64,000 bases of DNA, from assembly GCA_025351785.1 (NCBI GenBank), contig JANXVF010000139.1, forward strand, positions 1-64,000. The letters run 5' to 3'. The position numbers were made by a program, and so were the translations under genes. Below, piece after piece: positions 52,148 to 62,145 of the stretch; position 1 is the first letter of the stretch, and every line of letters begins with the position of its first letter. Under the pieces are notes generated by a model that was given only the letters and a program-made list of their open reading frames with translations, searched no databases and was not told where the DNA came from. Source of the stretch: Flavobacterium sp. (GTDB lineage: Bacteria; Bacteroidota; Bacteroidia; Flavobacteriales; Flavobacteriaceae).

Positions 52148-54772
52148 TTAAGCAACGCCACCCTCATTTTCTTTATCCAAATATTCTTGAACAATGTTAA
52201 TAGCATTGGTCACAACATCGCTCAGCGCAGTAATAAAAGTACCTTCTTGAGCGTTATTTATAGCATGTTTTATAGCCTCAACTTCTTTAGAAATTATTTC
52301 GTGAGTCACGTTTCTGCCACTCTCTGCAATACCTTCCAAAATTAAATTTATAATTTCATCTTCGGTCCGACCACGCAAATACTTTTCTTGTCTTATAATA
52401 ATGTGGTCAAACATCCGACCTGCAATTTTAGCACATTCCTTTATATCTTCGTCTCTACGATCGCCTACTCCAGCAATAATTCCTATTTTTTTTGATGCCT
52501 CTACGCTTTGCAGATATTCTTCCACACCGCGATATCCCGATGCGTTATGAGCAAAATCGATTAATACCTTAAATTTTTTAAATTCAAATATGTTCATTCG
52601 TCCAGGTGTTTGTGCTGCACTAGGAATAAATGTTTGAAGTGATAAACTTATATCTTCTGTTTTAAAACCCCATAAATAGCTTGCTAAAGTTGCTGCTAAA
52701 ACATTGGCAATCATAAATTTTGCTTTTCCGCCAAGTGTAAGTGGCACATGTACTGCGCGTTCTACGCGAATTTTCCATTCACCTTTTTTTATGGTAATAA
52801 ATCCGTTTTCATAAACTGCAACAATTTTTCCTTCTTTTGCAAACTTTTGAACCATCGGGTTATTTTCGTCCAAACTAAAATAGGCAATATTGCAACTTAA
52901 ATCGTTTGCGATTTTTAAACAGTGTTCGTCTTCTGCATTCAAAATCGCCCAACCATCTTTTTTAATACTTTTTACAACAGTACTTTTAACTCGAGCCAAA
53001 TCCTCAAGCGTATGAATATCATTCAAGCCCAAATGATCCTCCTGAATATTTGTAATTATTCCAATATCACATCTACTAAATCCCAATCCCGATCTAAGTA
53101 TTCCGCCTCGAGCAGTCTCTAAAACAGCAAATTCTACTGTTGGATCTTTCAATATATATTCAGCAGAAACAGGTCCAGTTGTATCTCCTTTTTCCATCAT
53201 ATGGTTTTGAACATATATTCCGTCCGAAGTTGTAAATCCTACTTTAAAGCCATTATTTTTTACAATATGAGCTAAAAGTCTAGTAGTAGTTGTTTTTCCG
53301 TTGGTTCCTGTAACTGCAATTATCGGAATTCTACTTGGTTTTCCAGGTGGATAAAGCATGTCTATAACAGGTGCAGCAACATTTCTTGGCAAACCTTCAG
53401 AAGGAGCAAGGTGCATTCTAAATCCTGGAGCCGCATTAACCTCGAGAATGCAACCTCCGTTTTCTTTCAAAGGTTGCGTTAAGTTTTGAGCCATAATATC
53501 TACACCACAAATATCTAAACCTATAACTCGAGAAATTCGCTCGCATAGAAAAATATTTTCGGGATGCATCATATCGGTAACATCTACAGATGTACCACCC
53601 GTACTTAAGTTTGCAGTTGATTTTAAATAAACCGTTTCTCCTGCTTTTGGAATTGAGGTTAGCGTATAATTTAATTTTTCTAACAAATCGGTAGTGTCTC
53701 TATCTACATCTATTTGTGTCAAAACATTTTCGTGGCCATAACCTCTTTTTGGGTCAAGATTTGTAATGTCTATAAGCTCTTGAATTGTATTTTTTCCATC
53801 GCCAACTATATGTGCTGGCTCACGTTTTGCTGCGGCCACAAGTTTGTTATCGATTATCAAAACTCTAAAATCATAACCTGTAATAAATTTCTCGACTATT
53901 ACCCGATTGCTGTATGTTTTAGCATAAATAAGTCCTGCTCGTGCATCGTCAATATTTTTTACATTGATCGAAGCACCTTTTCCATGGTTTCCATCCAATG
54001 GTTTAATCACTATTGGATAACCAATTTTGGCAATAACGCTATCTAAATCTTCGTTGTCAACACAAATACCTCCATTTGCCACAGGTATAGATGCTAAATC
54101 TAACATGCGTTTAGTTTGCTCTTTGTTGCAAGCTATATCAACTGCTATACTACTGGTTTTGCAAGTTATTGTGGCTTGAAAACGCATTTGATTTACGCCA
54201 TAACCAAGTTGAACCAACGAGTTTGTTCCTAACCGAATCCAAGGAATATCTCTAGCAACGGCTTCTTCTACAATGCTTCCAGTGCTTGGACCAAGTCGAA
54301 CGCGTTCTCTTATTTCACGCATTTTTTGAATATCAGCATCTAAATCGTAGCTCTTATTTGCAATTAAAGATGCCGCAATATTAACTGCAGATGTTGCTGC
54401 AAACATCCCAACATTCTCTTCGGTATAGCTAAAAACTACATTGTAAACTCCAGGTGTTTTGGTTTCTCTCGTGCGTCCAAATCCAGTTTCCATCCCTGCC
54501 AATGTTTGTATTTCTAGAGCAATATGTTCTATCACATGACCCATCCAAGTACCACGTTCTATTCGCGAAAAAAATCCGCCACGTACTCCTTCAGAACAAC
54601 GATGTTCTATCATCGATGGAAACATCTGTTCTATTCGTTCTCGAAAACCTTCTATTAAATTTGTCGGAAATTGTTCCATTTCCTGTAAGTCTAATCTCAT
54701 TTGGATTAGCTTTTTGCGTTGAACACTCCATATATTTGGTCCTCGTAATGCTTGTATTTTTAAAATTTCCAT
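52148..54772 (-). CDS. cphA: Cyanophycin synthetase
   Basis: A 874-residue enzyme of the length of cyanobacterial CphA. The N-terminal region (residues 1-200) is followed by an ATP-grasp domain (IGYPIVIKPLDGNHGKGASINVKN, CILEVNAAPGFRMH) and a Mur-ligase-like domain with VTGTNGKTTTTRLLAH at about residue 487 and the later FKVLIDFAHNASGY. These are the two active sites that add Asp to the backbone and Arg to its side chains. It makes the nitrogen-storage polymer cyanophycin without a ribosome. The breakdown genes iaaA and cphB lie 6-7 kb away on the same strand, separated by unrelated translation genes. Confidence 0.9.
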   Translation of the reverse strand: MEILKIQALRGPNIWSVQRKKLIQMRLDLQEMEQFPTNLIEGFRERIEQMFPSMIEHRCSEGVRGGFFSRIERGTWMGHVIEHIALEIQTLAGMETGFGRTRETKTPGVYNVVFSYTEENVGMFAATSAVNIAASLIANKSYDLDADIQKMREIRERVRLGPSTGSIVEEAVARDIPWIRLGTNSLVQLGYGVNQMRFQATITCKTSSIAVDIACNKEQTKRMLDLASIPVANGGICVDNEDLDSVIAKIGYPIVIKPLDGNHGKGASINVKNIDDARAGLIYAKTYSNRVIVEKFITGYDFRVLIIDNKLVAAAKREPAHIVGDGKNTIQELIDITNLDPKRGYGHENVLTQIDVDRDTTDLLEKLNYTLTSIPKAGETVYLKSTANLSTGGTSVDVTDMMHPENIFLCERISRVIGLDICGVDIMAQNLTQPLKENGGCILEVNAAPGFRMHLAPSEGLPRNVAAPVIDMLYPPGKPSRIPIIAVTGTNGKTTTTRLLAHIVKNNGFKVGFTTSDGIYVQNHMMEKGDTTGPVSAEYILKDPTVEFAVLETARGGILRSGLGFSRCDIGIITNIQEDHLGLNDIHTLEDLARVKSTVVKSIKKDGWAILNAEDEHCLKIANDLSCNIAYFSLDENNPMVQKFAKEGKIVAVYENGFITIKKGEWKIRVERAVHVPLTLGGKAKFMIANVLAATLASYLWGFKTEDISLSLQTFIPSAAQTPGRMNIFEFKKFKVLIDFAHNASGYRGVEEYLQSVEASKKIGIIAGVGDRRDEDIKECAKIAGRMFDHIIIRQEKYLRGRTEDEIINLILEGIAESGRNVTHEIISKEVEAIKHAINNAQEGTFITALSDVVTNAINIVQEYLDKENEGGVA

Positions 54773-54985
54773 GTAAGTATAAGGTTGAATTTTGTATGAT
54801 TATGAATGTAATTGTTAAAAATAATAAAAATATATTATGATTTTACTTTTTTTTAAGAAGATTTGATTTTAATCGATTCATAAATAAAATAAAAAAATGA
54901 TATAGTTTGATTTTCAGATAAATAAAATGTAAACGGTCGAAAATTAATTTAATCTATCGCATAAAATTATAATTTAGTTCAAGTG

Positions 54986-55016
54986 TTGTAACTGTTTTGT
55001 TAAAGCCTTATATTTG
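54986..55016 (+). promoter_or_regulatory. Promoter of thrS
   Basis: TTG at 54986, 20-base gap, then TATATTTG at 55009-55016, followed by CAATCC. Matches the TTG / TAnnTTTG consensus and shares TTTGCAATCC with the promoters at 23252 and 41934. The leader is about 20 bases. Confidence 0.65.
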
Positions 55017-55036
55017 CAATCCATAAATTTTCAGGA

Positions 55037-56983
55037 ATGATAAATATTACGTTACCAGATGGTTCGGTTAAGGAGTTTGTTTCAGGTGCAACTCCATTAG
55101 ATATTGCAAAAAGCATAAGCGAAGGATTGGCTAGAAATGTAATTTCGGCTTCTTTTAATGGCACTACTATCGAAACTGCAACAAAATTAACTAGCGATGG
55201 TGCTTTAGTTTTATTTACCTGGAACGATAAAGATGGTAAAAAAGCGTTTTGGCATTCGACTTCTCATGTTATGGCGCAAGTCTTAGAAGAACTATTTCCT
55301 GGAATCAAATTAACACTTGGTCCTGCTATTGATAACGGTTTTTATTATGATGTAGATTTTGGTGAAAATAAAATTACAGATACCGATTTTAAACGAATTG
55401 AGGATAGAGTATTAGAAATAGCAAGAGAAAAATTTGAGTTCAAAATGCGACCAGTTTCAAAAGCTGAGGCATTAGATATATATAAAGATAACGAATATAA
55501 AACCGAATTAATTTCAAACCTCGCCGACGGAACGATTACCTTTTGCGATCATGCAAACTTTTTTGATTTGTGTCGTGGCGGTCATATTCCAAATACTGGA
55601 ATAATAAAAGCTATGAAAATTATGAGTGTTGCTGGAGCTTACTGGCGTGGTGATGAGAAAAACAAACAACTTACTCGTGTTTATGGAATCTCGTTTCCGA
55701 AGCAAAAAGATTTGACAGATTATTTAGAATTACTAGAAGAAGCCAAACGTCGTGACCACAGAAAGTTGGGCAAAGAATTAGAATTGTTTGCATTTTCATC
55801 TAAAGTAGGAGCAGGATTACCTTTATGGTTGCCAAAAGGCGCAGCATTAAGAGACAGACTTGAACAATTTTTGAAAAAAGCACAAAAAAAAGGCGGTTAC
55901 GAACAAGTTGTAACACCACATATAGGTCAAAAAGAGTTATATGTTACTTCGGGACACTACGCAAAATATGGTGCTGACAGTTTTCAGCCAATTCACACTC
56001 CAGCAGAAGGTGAAGAGTTTTTGCTAAAACCTATGAATTGTCCACACCATTGTGAAATTTTTAATGTACGACCATGGAGTTATAAAGATTTACCAAAAAG
56101 ATATGCTGAATTTGGAACAGTTTACAGATATGAACAGTCTGGAGAGTTACACGGATTAACTAGAGTTCGAGGATTTACTCAAGATGATGCCCATATTTTT
56201 TGTACACCAGATCAATTAGATCAAGAGTTCAAAAATGTTATTGATTTAGTTTTATATGTTTTTGGTTCGTTAGGATTTGAAAATTTTACAGCTCAAATTT
56301 CATTAAGAGATCAAGAAAATAGAGACAAATATATTGGTAGCGACGAAAACTGGGAAAAAGCAGAAAATGCAATTATTAATGCAGCCAAAGATAAAGGTTT
56401 AAATACTGTTGTTGCTTACGGCGAAGCTGCTTTCTATGGTCCAAAATTAGATTTTATGGTAAAAGATGCTCTGGGCAGAAGTTGGCAACTTGGCACGATT
56501 CAGGTAGATTATAATTTGCCAGAGCGTTTCGAATTGACTTATAAAGGATCTGATAATGAGTTGCATACACCAGTAATGATACATAGAGCTCCTTTTGGAA
56601 GTATGGAACGATTTATAGCAATTTTGATAGAGCATACCGCTGGAAATTTCCCCCTTTGGTTAATGCCAGAGCAAGGATTAATTTTATGTTTAAGCGATAA
56701 ATATGAAAATTATGCTAAAAAAGTTTTAAATCTGCTAGAAAATCACGACATTCGCGCCCAAATTGATAATAGAAATGAAACAATTGGTAGAAAAATTAGA
56801 GATGCTGAAATGCAAAAAACACCATTTATGTTAATAGTTGGTGAAGAAGAACAAAAAAATAATACAATTTCCATTCGCCGTCACGGACAAGAAGGTAAAG
56901 GAAATATAACAGTTACAATTGAAGATTTTGTAAAAATTGTAAATGATGAAGTTGCAAAATCATTAAAAACATTTGAAGTTTAA
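55037..56983 (+). CDS. thrS: Threonyl-tRNA synthetase
   Basis: A 648-residue class II synthetase of normal length: TGS domain ([26 protein letters not shown]), editing domain with [16 protein letters not shown] and [14 protein letters not shown], catalytic core with [12 protein letters not shown] and [32 protein letters not shown], and the anticodon-binding domain to the end. The start has an AGGA ribosome-binding signal, and the gene heads the operon thrS-infC-rpmI-rplT. Confidence 0.95.
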   Translation: MINITLPDGSVKEFVSGATPLDIAKSISEGLARNVISASFNGTTIETATKLTSDGALVLFTWNDKDGKKAFWHSTSHVMAQVLEELFPGIKLTLGPAIDNGFYYDVDFGENKITDTDFKRIEDRVLEIAREKFEFKMRPVSKAEALDIYKDNEYKTELISNLADGTITFCDHANFFDLCRGGHIPNTGIIKAMKIMSVAGAYWRGDEKNKQLTRVYGISFPKQKDLTDYLELLEEAKRRDHRKLGKELELFAFSSKVGAGLPLWLPKGAALRDRLEQFLKKAQKKGGYEQVVTPHIGQKELYVTSGHYAKYGADSFQPIHTPAEGEEFLLKPMNCPHHCEIFNVRPWSYKDLPKRYAEFGTVYRYEQSGELHGLTRVRGFTQDDAHIFCTPDQLDQEFKNVIDLVLYVFGSLGFENFTAQISLRDQENRDKYIGSDENWEKAENAIINAAKDKGLNTVVAYGEAAFYGPKLDFMVKDALGRSWQLGTIQVDYNLPERFELTYKGSDNELHTPVMIHRAPFGSMERFIAILIEHTAGNFPLWLMPEQGLILCLSDKYENYAKKVLNLLENHDIRAQIDNRNETIGRKIRDAEMQKTPFMLIVGEEEQKNNTISIRRHGQEGKGNITVTIEDFVKIVNDEVAKSLKTFEV

Positions 56984-56999
56984 TTAAAATAATATAGCC

Positions 57000-57554
57000 A
57001 TAGCAATTAGAAACAACAGAGGTTATCAACCTCGAGTAGAAAAAAAAGATGAACATAGAATAAATAATTTTATTCGTGTGCCCGAAGTTCGCCTTGTTGG
57101 AGATAACATTGAACCCGGAATTTTTAAAACTGCAGATGCTATGCGTCTTGCCGATCAGTTCGAGTTAGATTTAGTTGAAATTTCACCAAATGCTGAACCA
57201 CCTGTTTGTAAAATAATGGACTATAAAAAGTTTGTTTACATGCAGAAAAAGCGTGATAAAGAATTAAAAGCTAAATCGACGCAAATCGTGGTAAAAGAAA
57301 TTCGTTTCGGGCCACAAACAGATGAACATGATTATGATTTTAAACGTAAAAATGCAGAAAAATTTTTAAAAGAAGGTGCAAAATTAAAAGCGTTTGTATT
57401 TTTTAAAGGTCGTTCAATTATTTATAAAGAACAAGGGCAAATTTTATTATTGCGTTTAGCTCAAGATTTAGAAGACCACGGAAAAGTAGAAGCATTGCCA
57501 GTACTCGAGGGTAAAAGAATGATAATGTATATTGCACCTAAAAAGAAGAAATAA
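57000..57554 (+). CDS. infC: Translation initiation factor IF-3, start at AUA
   Basis: The ORF track starts at GTG 57078, but the same frame is open back to 57000 and reads [21 protein letters not shown], the standard IF-3 N-terminus, preceded by an ATA codon at 57000-57002 with a stop (TAA) 15 bases further upstream. The full protein is then 184 residues. Rare start codons (AUU in E. coli) are known for infC, where they allow IF-3 to limit its own synthesis. Later motifs are typical: [46 protein letters not shown] with the divergence [12 protein letters not shown], and [12 protein letters not shown]. Confidence 0.9.
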   Translation: MAIRNNRGYQPRVEKKDEHRINNFIRVPEVRLVGDNIEPGIFKTADAMRLADQFELDLVEISPNAEPPVCKIMDYKKFVYMQKKRDKELKAKSTQIVVKEIRFGPQTDEHDYDFKRKNAEKFLKEGAKLKAFVFFKGRSIIYKEQGQILLLRLAQDLEDHGKVEALPVLEGKRMIMYIAPKKKK

Positions 57555-57671
57555 GTCATAAAGAATAAGTTTATAAAGTGAAAAAAGTAAAAACTTTTCA
57601 ACTTTAAAACATTAAAAACTTTAGACTAAAAGATAGTAAGTAAGTTAAATATAAATTAAATTAGGGAAATT

Positions 57672-57869
57672 ATGCCTAAAATGAAAACAAAATCTAGTGC
57701 CAAGAAACGTTTTAAAGTTACTGGTTCTGGAAAAATTAAAAGAAAGCACGCTTTCAAAAGCCACATCTTGACAAAAAAGTCTAAGAAGCGTAAATTAGCT
57801 TTAACTCATTCTGCTTTAGTTCATAAAACAGATATGAAAAGCATCAAACAACAATTAAGAATTATTTAA
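57672..57869 (+). CDS. rpmI: 50S ribosomal protein L35
   Basis: A 65-residue basic protein of normal length: [25 protein letters not shown] at the N-terminus followed by [14 protein letters not shown]. It lies between infC and rplT as in most bacteria. The leader before it and the spacer after it share AAACTTTAGACTAAA repeats. Confidence 0.95.
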   Translation: MPKMKTKSSAKKRFKVTGSGKIKRKHAFKSHILTKKSKKRKLALTHSALVHKTDMKSIKQQLRII

Positions 57870-58046
57870 TAGTCGAAAGTTAGAAAGTCCAAAAGTTAGA
57901 AAGTCCTAGACTTTTGACATTCGACTTTAAAAAACTTTAGACTAAAGAGTTCTTTAGGTTAAAACAATTTAAAATAACCTTGGAGTATGGCTTTAAAGTT
58001 TCCTTGATTAAATTCGGAACGCCTGCTACAAAAAAACAGAAAAATT
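57870..58046 (+). promoter_or_regulatory. rpmI-rplT spacer, possible L20 leader
   Basis: A 177-base spacer with direct repeats of AAAGTT(A)GAAAGTCC and an inverted AGTCGAAAGT / GACTTTTGACATTCGACTTT arrangement, then a G/C-richer patch (TTGGAGTATGGC, GGAACGCCTGCTAC) close to the start of rplT. In other bacteria L20 represses its own operon by binding a leader in this position. Whether this spacer folds that way cannot be settled by eye. Confidence 0.35.
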
Positions 58047-58391
58047 ATGCCAAGATCGGTAAATTCAGTTGCTAAAAGAGCACGAAGAAAAAAAATAATG
58101 AAGCAAGCCAAAGGTTTCTTTGGTCGTCGTAAAAACGTTTGGACAGTTGCAAAAAATGCAGTAGAAAAAGCGATGGTTTATGCTTATCGCGACAGAAAGC
58201 AAAACAAGAGAAATTTCCGTGCCTTATGGATTCAACGTATTAATGCTGGAGCTAGACTGGAAGGAATGAGTTATTCTCAGTTTATGGGAAAAGTTAAAAA
58301 ACACGGTATCGAATTAAACCGTAAAGTATTAGCTGATTTAGCAATGAATCACCCAGAAGCTTTTAAAGCTGTATTTAACAAAGTAAAATAA
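58047..58391 (+). CDS. rplT: 50S ribosomal protein L20
   Basis: A 114-residue basic protein with the family pattern [30 protein letters not shown] and [20 protein letters not shown]. Normal length. It closes the operon and is followed by a strong terminator. Confidence 0.95.
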   Translation: MPRSVNSVAKRARRKKIMKQAKGFFGRRKNVWTVAKNAVEKAMVYAYRDRKQNKRNFRALWIQRINAGARLEGMSYSQFMGKVKKHGIELNRKVLADLAMNHPEAFKAVFNKVK

Positions 58392-58425
58392 ACGTTTTAT
58401 CAACACTTTTTAACTTACTTACAAA

Positions 58426-58458
58426 TAAAAAATCCCAATCGAAAGGTTGGGATTTTTT
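58426..58458 (+). terminator. Terminator after rplT
   Basis: Stem AATCCCAATC / GGTTGGGATT closed by a GAAA tetraloop, then seven Ts. The same hairpin with its loop is used after the RCC1 gene at 60274. Confidence 0.9.
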
Positions 58459-58836
58459 TGCGTTTTTTTTTACAATTATATTTTTGAGTTATATGTAAGA
58501 TAAATCATTAATAATCAGATAATCTTTTAAACCCTATGAATATTTTTTATTTTTTTTTGAATCTAAATTTTATTTTTATGATTGATGTAAATTTTGAAAC
58601 CCAATAAAATCAATCAATATTTTGTAAACAATCACTAAAATTTAATATGTGTTATTTTATAAATTAAATGGATAAATAAATAATTGTGGAATTCTTATAT
58701 AATTTTTAATACTAAAACAGTAACTTTAAAATGTTTATAATCAAGGTTTTATTTTAAATTTATTAAAAACAGGGCATCATAGGGTAACAAAACTCAAATC
58801 TACTTGATATGTTATAAATCTTTAAATATATAAATC
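58459..58836. other. Gap between rplT and the RCC1 gene
   Basis: About 380 bases of AT-rich sequence with no gene that I can support and no clear TAnnTTTG box. It must contain the promoter of the RCC1-repeat gene. Confidence 0.5.
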
Positions 58837-60255
58837 ATGAAAAAATTAGTACAATTATCAGTTTTTATTTTGTTATTTACAACAGTATCTTTTGGGCAAG
58901 TAGGTTCTGTACCTTGTTGGCGAGAAATTTCTGCTGGCCAAAATTTTACTTTAGCAATAAAAGGCGATGGCACTCTTTGGGGCTGGGGATTAAACGGAAA
59001 CCAATTAGGATTAGGATTTTCTGGAAATCAAAATCTTCCAATACAAATAGGTGTTGCAAACGATTGGGCAACAGTTTCTGCTGGTGATAATCACTCGCTT
59101 GCTGTCAAAACTAACGGAACTCTGTGGGCTTGGGGAAGTGGACTTTTTGGTCAACTTGGAAACGGATCTTTTAATAATGCTACCTGGACAGTAACTCAAG
59201 TTGGTACTGCTACAGATTGGTTTAAAGTTTCATCTGGAACTCAATTTAGCCTGGCAATAAAAACAAACGGAACGTTATGGTCGTGGGGATTAAACAATTT
59301 AGGACAACTTGGTAATGGGACTATAATAAATACAAATCTTCCCAATCAAGTTGGTACGGCAACAAATTGGTCAAAAATAGATGCAGGAAATCAACATTCT
59401 TTAGCAATTGATAGTAGTGGCGTTTTATATGGTTGGGGTGACAATACTTTTGGGCAACTTGGTAACGGAACAAATATCAGTAGTTTATCACCTATAATAC
59501 TTTCGACTTTAAATAATTGGATGGAAATTTCTGCAGGATATGATCACAGCATGATTTTAAACACCAATGGTTTTCTATTTACAGCTGGAAATAATGCGAA
59601 TGGGCAATTGTGTTATGGAAATAATACATCTTCAAACACTTTTTTACCGGGAACTTTTGGTGGTGTTCAATATTTTTACATAAAAATATCAGCTGGAAAC
59701 GGACATTCTATGGCTGTAAAAAATGATAATACGCTCTGGACTTCGGGTCTTAATAATTATGGTCAACTTGGATTGGGAATAGTTTCAAATACTAATATAC
59801 TAACACAAGTAGGAACTAGTAATACTTGGTTTTTAATTTCAGCTGGATATATACATTCTCAAGCTTTAGAATTTACATCAAATTTATGGTCGGCTGGAAG
59901 AGGATTAGAAGGACAATTAGCAGTAGGTAGTTATACAAACTCAAATACTATTGTACTGGTAAATTGTCCCACAACACTAAGTAAATCTAATTTTTCTGCT
60001 AATAATTTAGAATTAAGTTTAGCTCCAAATCCGACATCTGGAATGGTAAATATTAATTATAATTTGCAGAATTTTGAAAAGATAAATTTTAGAATAACAA
60101 ATATTCAAGGTCAATTAATTTATGAAATGAAAGTAGAGGCTTCGATAGGATTTCAAACTCAAAATTTGGATTTATCTTTTCAAACGAATGGATTATATTT
60201 TTTGACAATGAGTTCTGATAGTGGATCGGTTGTTTTAAAAATTTTAAAAAATTAA
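58837..60255 (+). CDS. Secreted RCC1-repeat protein with T9SS sorting domain
   Basis: A 472-residue protein: signal peptide (residues 1-20), seven tandem RCC1 repeats of about 50 residues (the core AGDNHSLAVKTNGTLWAWG ... GQLGNG repeated with variations), then a T9SS type A C-terminal domain (LAPNPTSGMVNINYNLQNFEK ... VVLKILKN). Seven repeats close one seven-bladed propeller. RCC1 propellers usually bind proteins; this one is presumably displayed on the cell surface. Repeat 5 is the most diverged (FLFTAGNNANGQLCYG). It has no enzyme motif. Function unknown. Confidence 0.9.
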   Translation: MKKLVQLSVFILLFTTVSFGQVGSVPCWREISAGQNFTLAIKGDGTLWGWGLNGNQLGLGFSGNQNLPIQIGVANDWATVSAGDNHSLAVKTNGTLWAWGSGLFGQLGNGSFNNATWTVTQVGTATDWFKVSSGTQFSLAIKTNGTLWSWGLNNLGQLGNGTIINTNLPNQVGTATNWSKIDAGNQHSLAIDSSGVLYGWGDNTFGQLGNGTNISSLSPIILSTLNNWMEISAGYDHSMILNTNGFLFTAGNNANGQLCYGNNTSSNTFLPGTFGGVQYFYIKISAGNGHSMAVKNDNTLWTSGLNNYGQLGLGIVSNTNILTQVGTSNTWFLISAGYIHSQALEFTSNLWSAGRGLEGQLAVGSYTNSNTIVLVNCPTTLSKSNFSANNLELSLAPNPTSGMVNINYNLQNFEKINFRITNIQGQLIYEMKVEASIGFQTQNLDLSFQTNGLYFLTMSSDSGSVVLKILKN

Positions 60256-60273
60256 AAACAATTAAATTAGTTT

Positions 60274-60307
60274 TAAATCCCAATCGAAAGGTTGGGATTT
60301 TAGTTTT
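60274..60307 (+). terminator. Terminator after the RCC1 gene
   Basis: Same hairpin as after rplT: CCCAATC-GAAA-GGTTGGG with A/T flanks, then TTTTAGTTTTT. Its stem can act on both strands, so it could also end the convergent minus-strand genes. Confidence 0.85.
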
Positions 60308-60318
60308 TAAAATAATTA

Positions 60319-61161
60319 TTACTCAAAAACTCCTTGATTTTCCCCGTCAAACCAGGCAAAAACCATACGAGGATGTGAATCTTGATGAAAAATAGTTCCG
60401 AATTTGTCAATTCCTATAGCTCCAGCAAACCCGTCAAAAGGTTTTAACTCATCAAATGTTTTTTCAAATGCTTTTTGTATCGAAAAGCCATCAGTTACTC
60501 GGGTCACAATTTTTGAGGCCACGGCACCGCTAACTATATCTTCGCCAACACCTGTTAAGCTTACGCCACAAAATTTATTTGCATAATTTCCAGCTACGGT
60601 TGCAGAGTCTGAAATGCGTCCAGGAATTTCAAAACCTTTTCCTCCAGTAGATGTTGCGACTGCAAGATTTCCATTTGCATCTAAAGCTACACAACCTACG
60701 GTTCCTGTTCTGAGTGATTTTACTTTTGCTTCATATTCGGCTCGGCGTTGAGGAATTTCTGTAGAATATTTCTCAAAACCATGTTGCCTTGCAAAATTAG
60801 TTGCACCACTGCCACCTAGAACTTTATCGTCTTGATTTAATAAAATCTGAGCAACTTGAATTGGATTTTTCACTTCTTCAATATTGATAACACCACTAAA
60901 TTTTTGGGTTGTACCATCCATCAAAGAAGCACTCATTCGTATTTTTCCATCACTTTGAATTTGAGAACCGATACCTGCATTAAATAATTTGTCGTTTTCC
61001 AATTGTGAAACTGCATAAACTACAGTTTCTAATGCAGAATGATTTTTTAAAAAAGTATATGAATCTTTTACAATTTGTTGTAATGCCTCTTGTTTTGCTA
61101 CTTTTGTTTCATGATTTGTAGCCGATTCTGAAAAAAAACCACCGTGAATTATTATTTTCAT
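60319..61161 (-). CDS. iaaA: Isoaspartyl peptidase / L-asparaginase (Ntn hydrolase)
   Basis: A 280-residue Ntn hydrolase that self-cleaves before the catalytic Thr. The Thr is Thr154 in RTGTVGCVALDANGNLAVATSTGG; GRISDSATVAGNYA and SLTGVGEDIV are the substrate-side motifs. In cyanophycin metabolism this enzyme splits the beta-Asp-Arg dipeptide left by cyanophycinase. Its partner cphB starts 19 bases upstream on the same strand, giving a two-gene breakdown unit. The propeptide is short compared with plant-type asparaginases. Confidence 0.95.
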   Translation of the reverse strand: MKIIIHGGFFSESATNHETKVAKQEALQQIVKDSYTFLKNHSALETVVYAVSQLENDKLFNAGIGSQIQSDGKIRMSASLMDGTTQKFSGVINIEEVKNPIQVAQILLNQDDKVLGGSGATNFARQHGFEKYSTEIPQRRAEYEAKVKSLRTGTVGCVALDANGNLAVATSTGGKGFEIPGRISDSATVAGNYANKFCGVSLTGVGEDIVSGAVASKIVTRVTDGFSIQKAFEKTFDELKPFDGFAGAIGIDKFGTIFHQDSHPRMVFAWFDGENQGVFE

Positions 61162-61179
61162 TTAAAATAGTACTTAAAT

Positions 61180-62052
61180 TTAAATATATTGTGAACTTTT
61201 AATAGTCATTTTAAAAGTTTGTAAATTAAAAGTATCGTGCATACTTAAAACATGGGTAACCAGATGGTTAATTGAAATTGGCTGTCCTAACTCTACCTGA
61301 GTTAAATTGGTATCTTTGATTTCTCTTCCGTCCACCAATATTACAAGCCCAGAACCGATAGCTTCCATTTCATTATTGTTTTTTATCAATAATCCAGTAT
61401 CTTCTCCTAGACCTATGCCAAGAACTTTTGGATTGCCAACTACAGATTGAAATAATCTGCCAATTCGCCCGCGTTGAACAAAATGGGTGTCGATTATAAC
61501 TCCGTCAATTAGTCCTAAACCACTTGTAATTTTAACTTCGCCTTTCAGCAAAGCTTCGCTACTACTGCCTTGATAAATCATATTATTACTAGCAGCTGCG
61601 GCACCAGCACTTGTTCCTGCATAAATAAATTCTTCATTATGATACTTGTCTAATAATATATCATGAAAAGGTGTTCCACCAAGAATTGAAGTTAGTCTAA
61701 GTTGATCGCCACCAGTAAACATGACAACATCAGCCGCTTTTAACCGCGTTAAAATCTCGTTATCCATGGCTTGTTCTCGGCTTATAATATCTAAAATAGC
61801 AACATTTTCTGCTCCTAAATAGTGTAAGGCTTTGACATATTCTGGACCTATTTCTTTTGGAATTTTTGAGGCTGTGGTAACAACTTCAATTCTTGAATTT
61901 TGTTTGTGTTTTGCTTCACCAATTATTCTTTTTAAAATTCCTGTTTCAAAAAAATTTAAATTTTTTGTTGCATTTTTATCTAAATCGGTTTCACTAAAAC
62001 TGCCTTTATCAACAGCTCCGCCTATAATTATTAGTTTTCCGTGTATTTTCAT
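61180..62052 (-). CDS. cphB: Cyanophycinase (peptidase S51)
   Basis: A 290-residue S51 serine peptidase. The nucleophile is the Ser of FIYAGTSAGAAAASNN; the first part KLIIIGGAVDKG and VVMFTGGDQLRLTSILGG are typical of the Class-I-glutaminase-like fold of cyanophycinases. It cuts cyanophycin to beta-Asp-Arg dipeptides. It is the first gene of the cphB-iaaA unit. No signal peptide, so it acts in the cytoplasm on the cell's own polymer. Confidence 0.95.
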   Translation of the reverse strand: MKIHGKLIIIGGAVDKGSFSETDLDKNATKNLNFFETGILKRIIGEAKHKQNSRIEVVTTASKIPKEIGPEYVKALHYLGAENVAILDIISREQAMDNEILTRLKAADVVMFTGGDQLRLTSILGGTPFHDILLDKYHNEEFIYAGTSAGAAAASNNMIYQGSSSEALLKGEVKITSGLGLIDGVIIDTHFVQRGRIGRLFQSVVGNPKVLGIGLGEDTGLLIKNNNEMEAIGSGLVILVDGREIKDTNLTQVELGQPISINHLVTHVLSMHDTFNLQTFKMTIKSSQYI

Positions 62053-62145
62053 TTTGTAAAAATAAAAAAAAGTATAGCTAAACCAAGTTTAAATGAATTT
62101 GTTTTTAAAAAAATAGTCTTATTTTGATATTGTCGTTTCAGTAAA

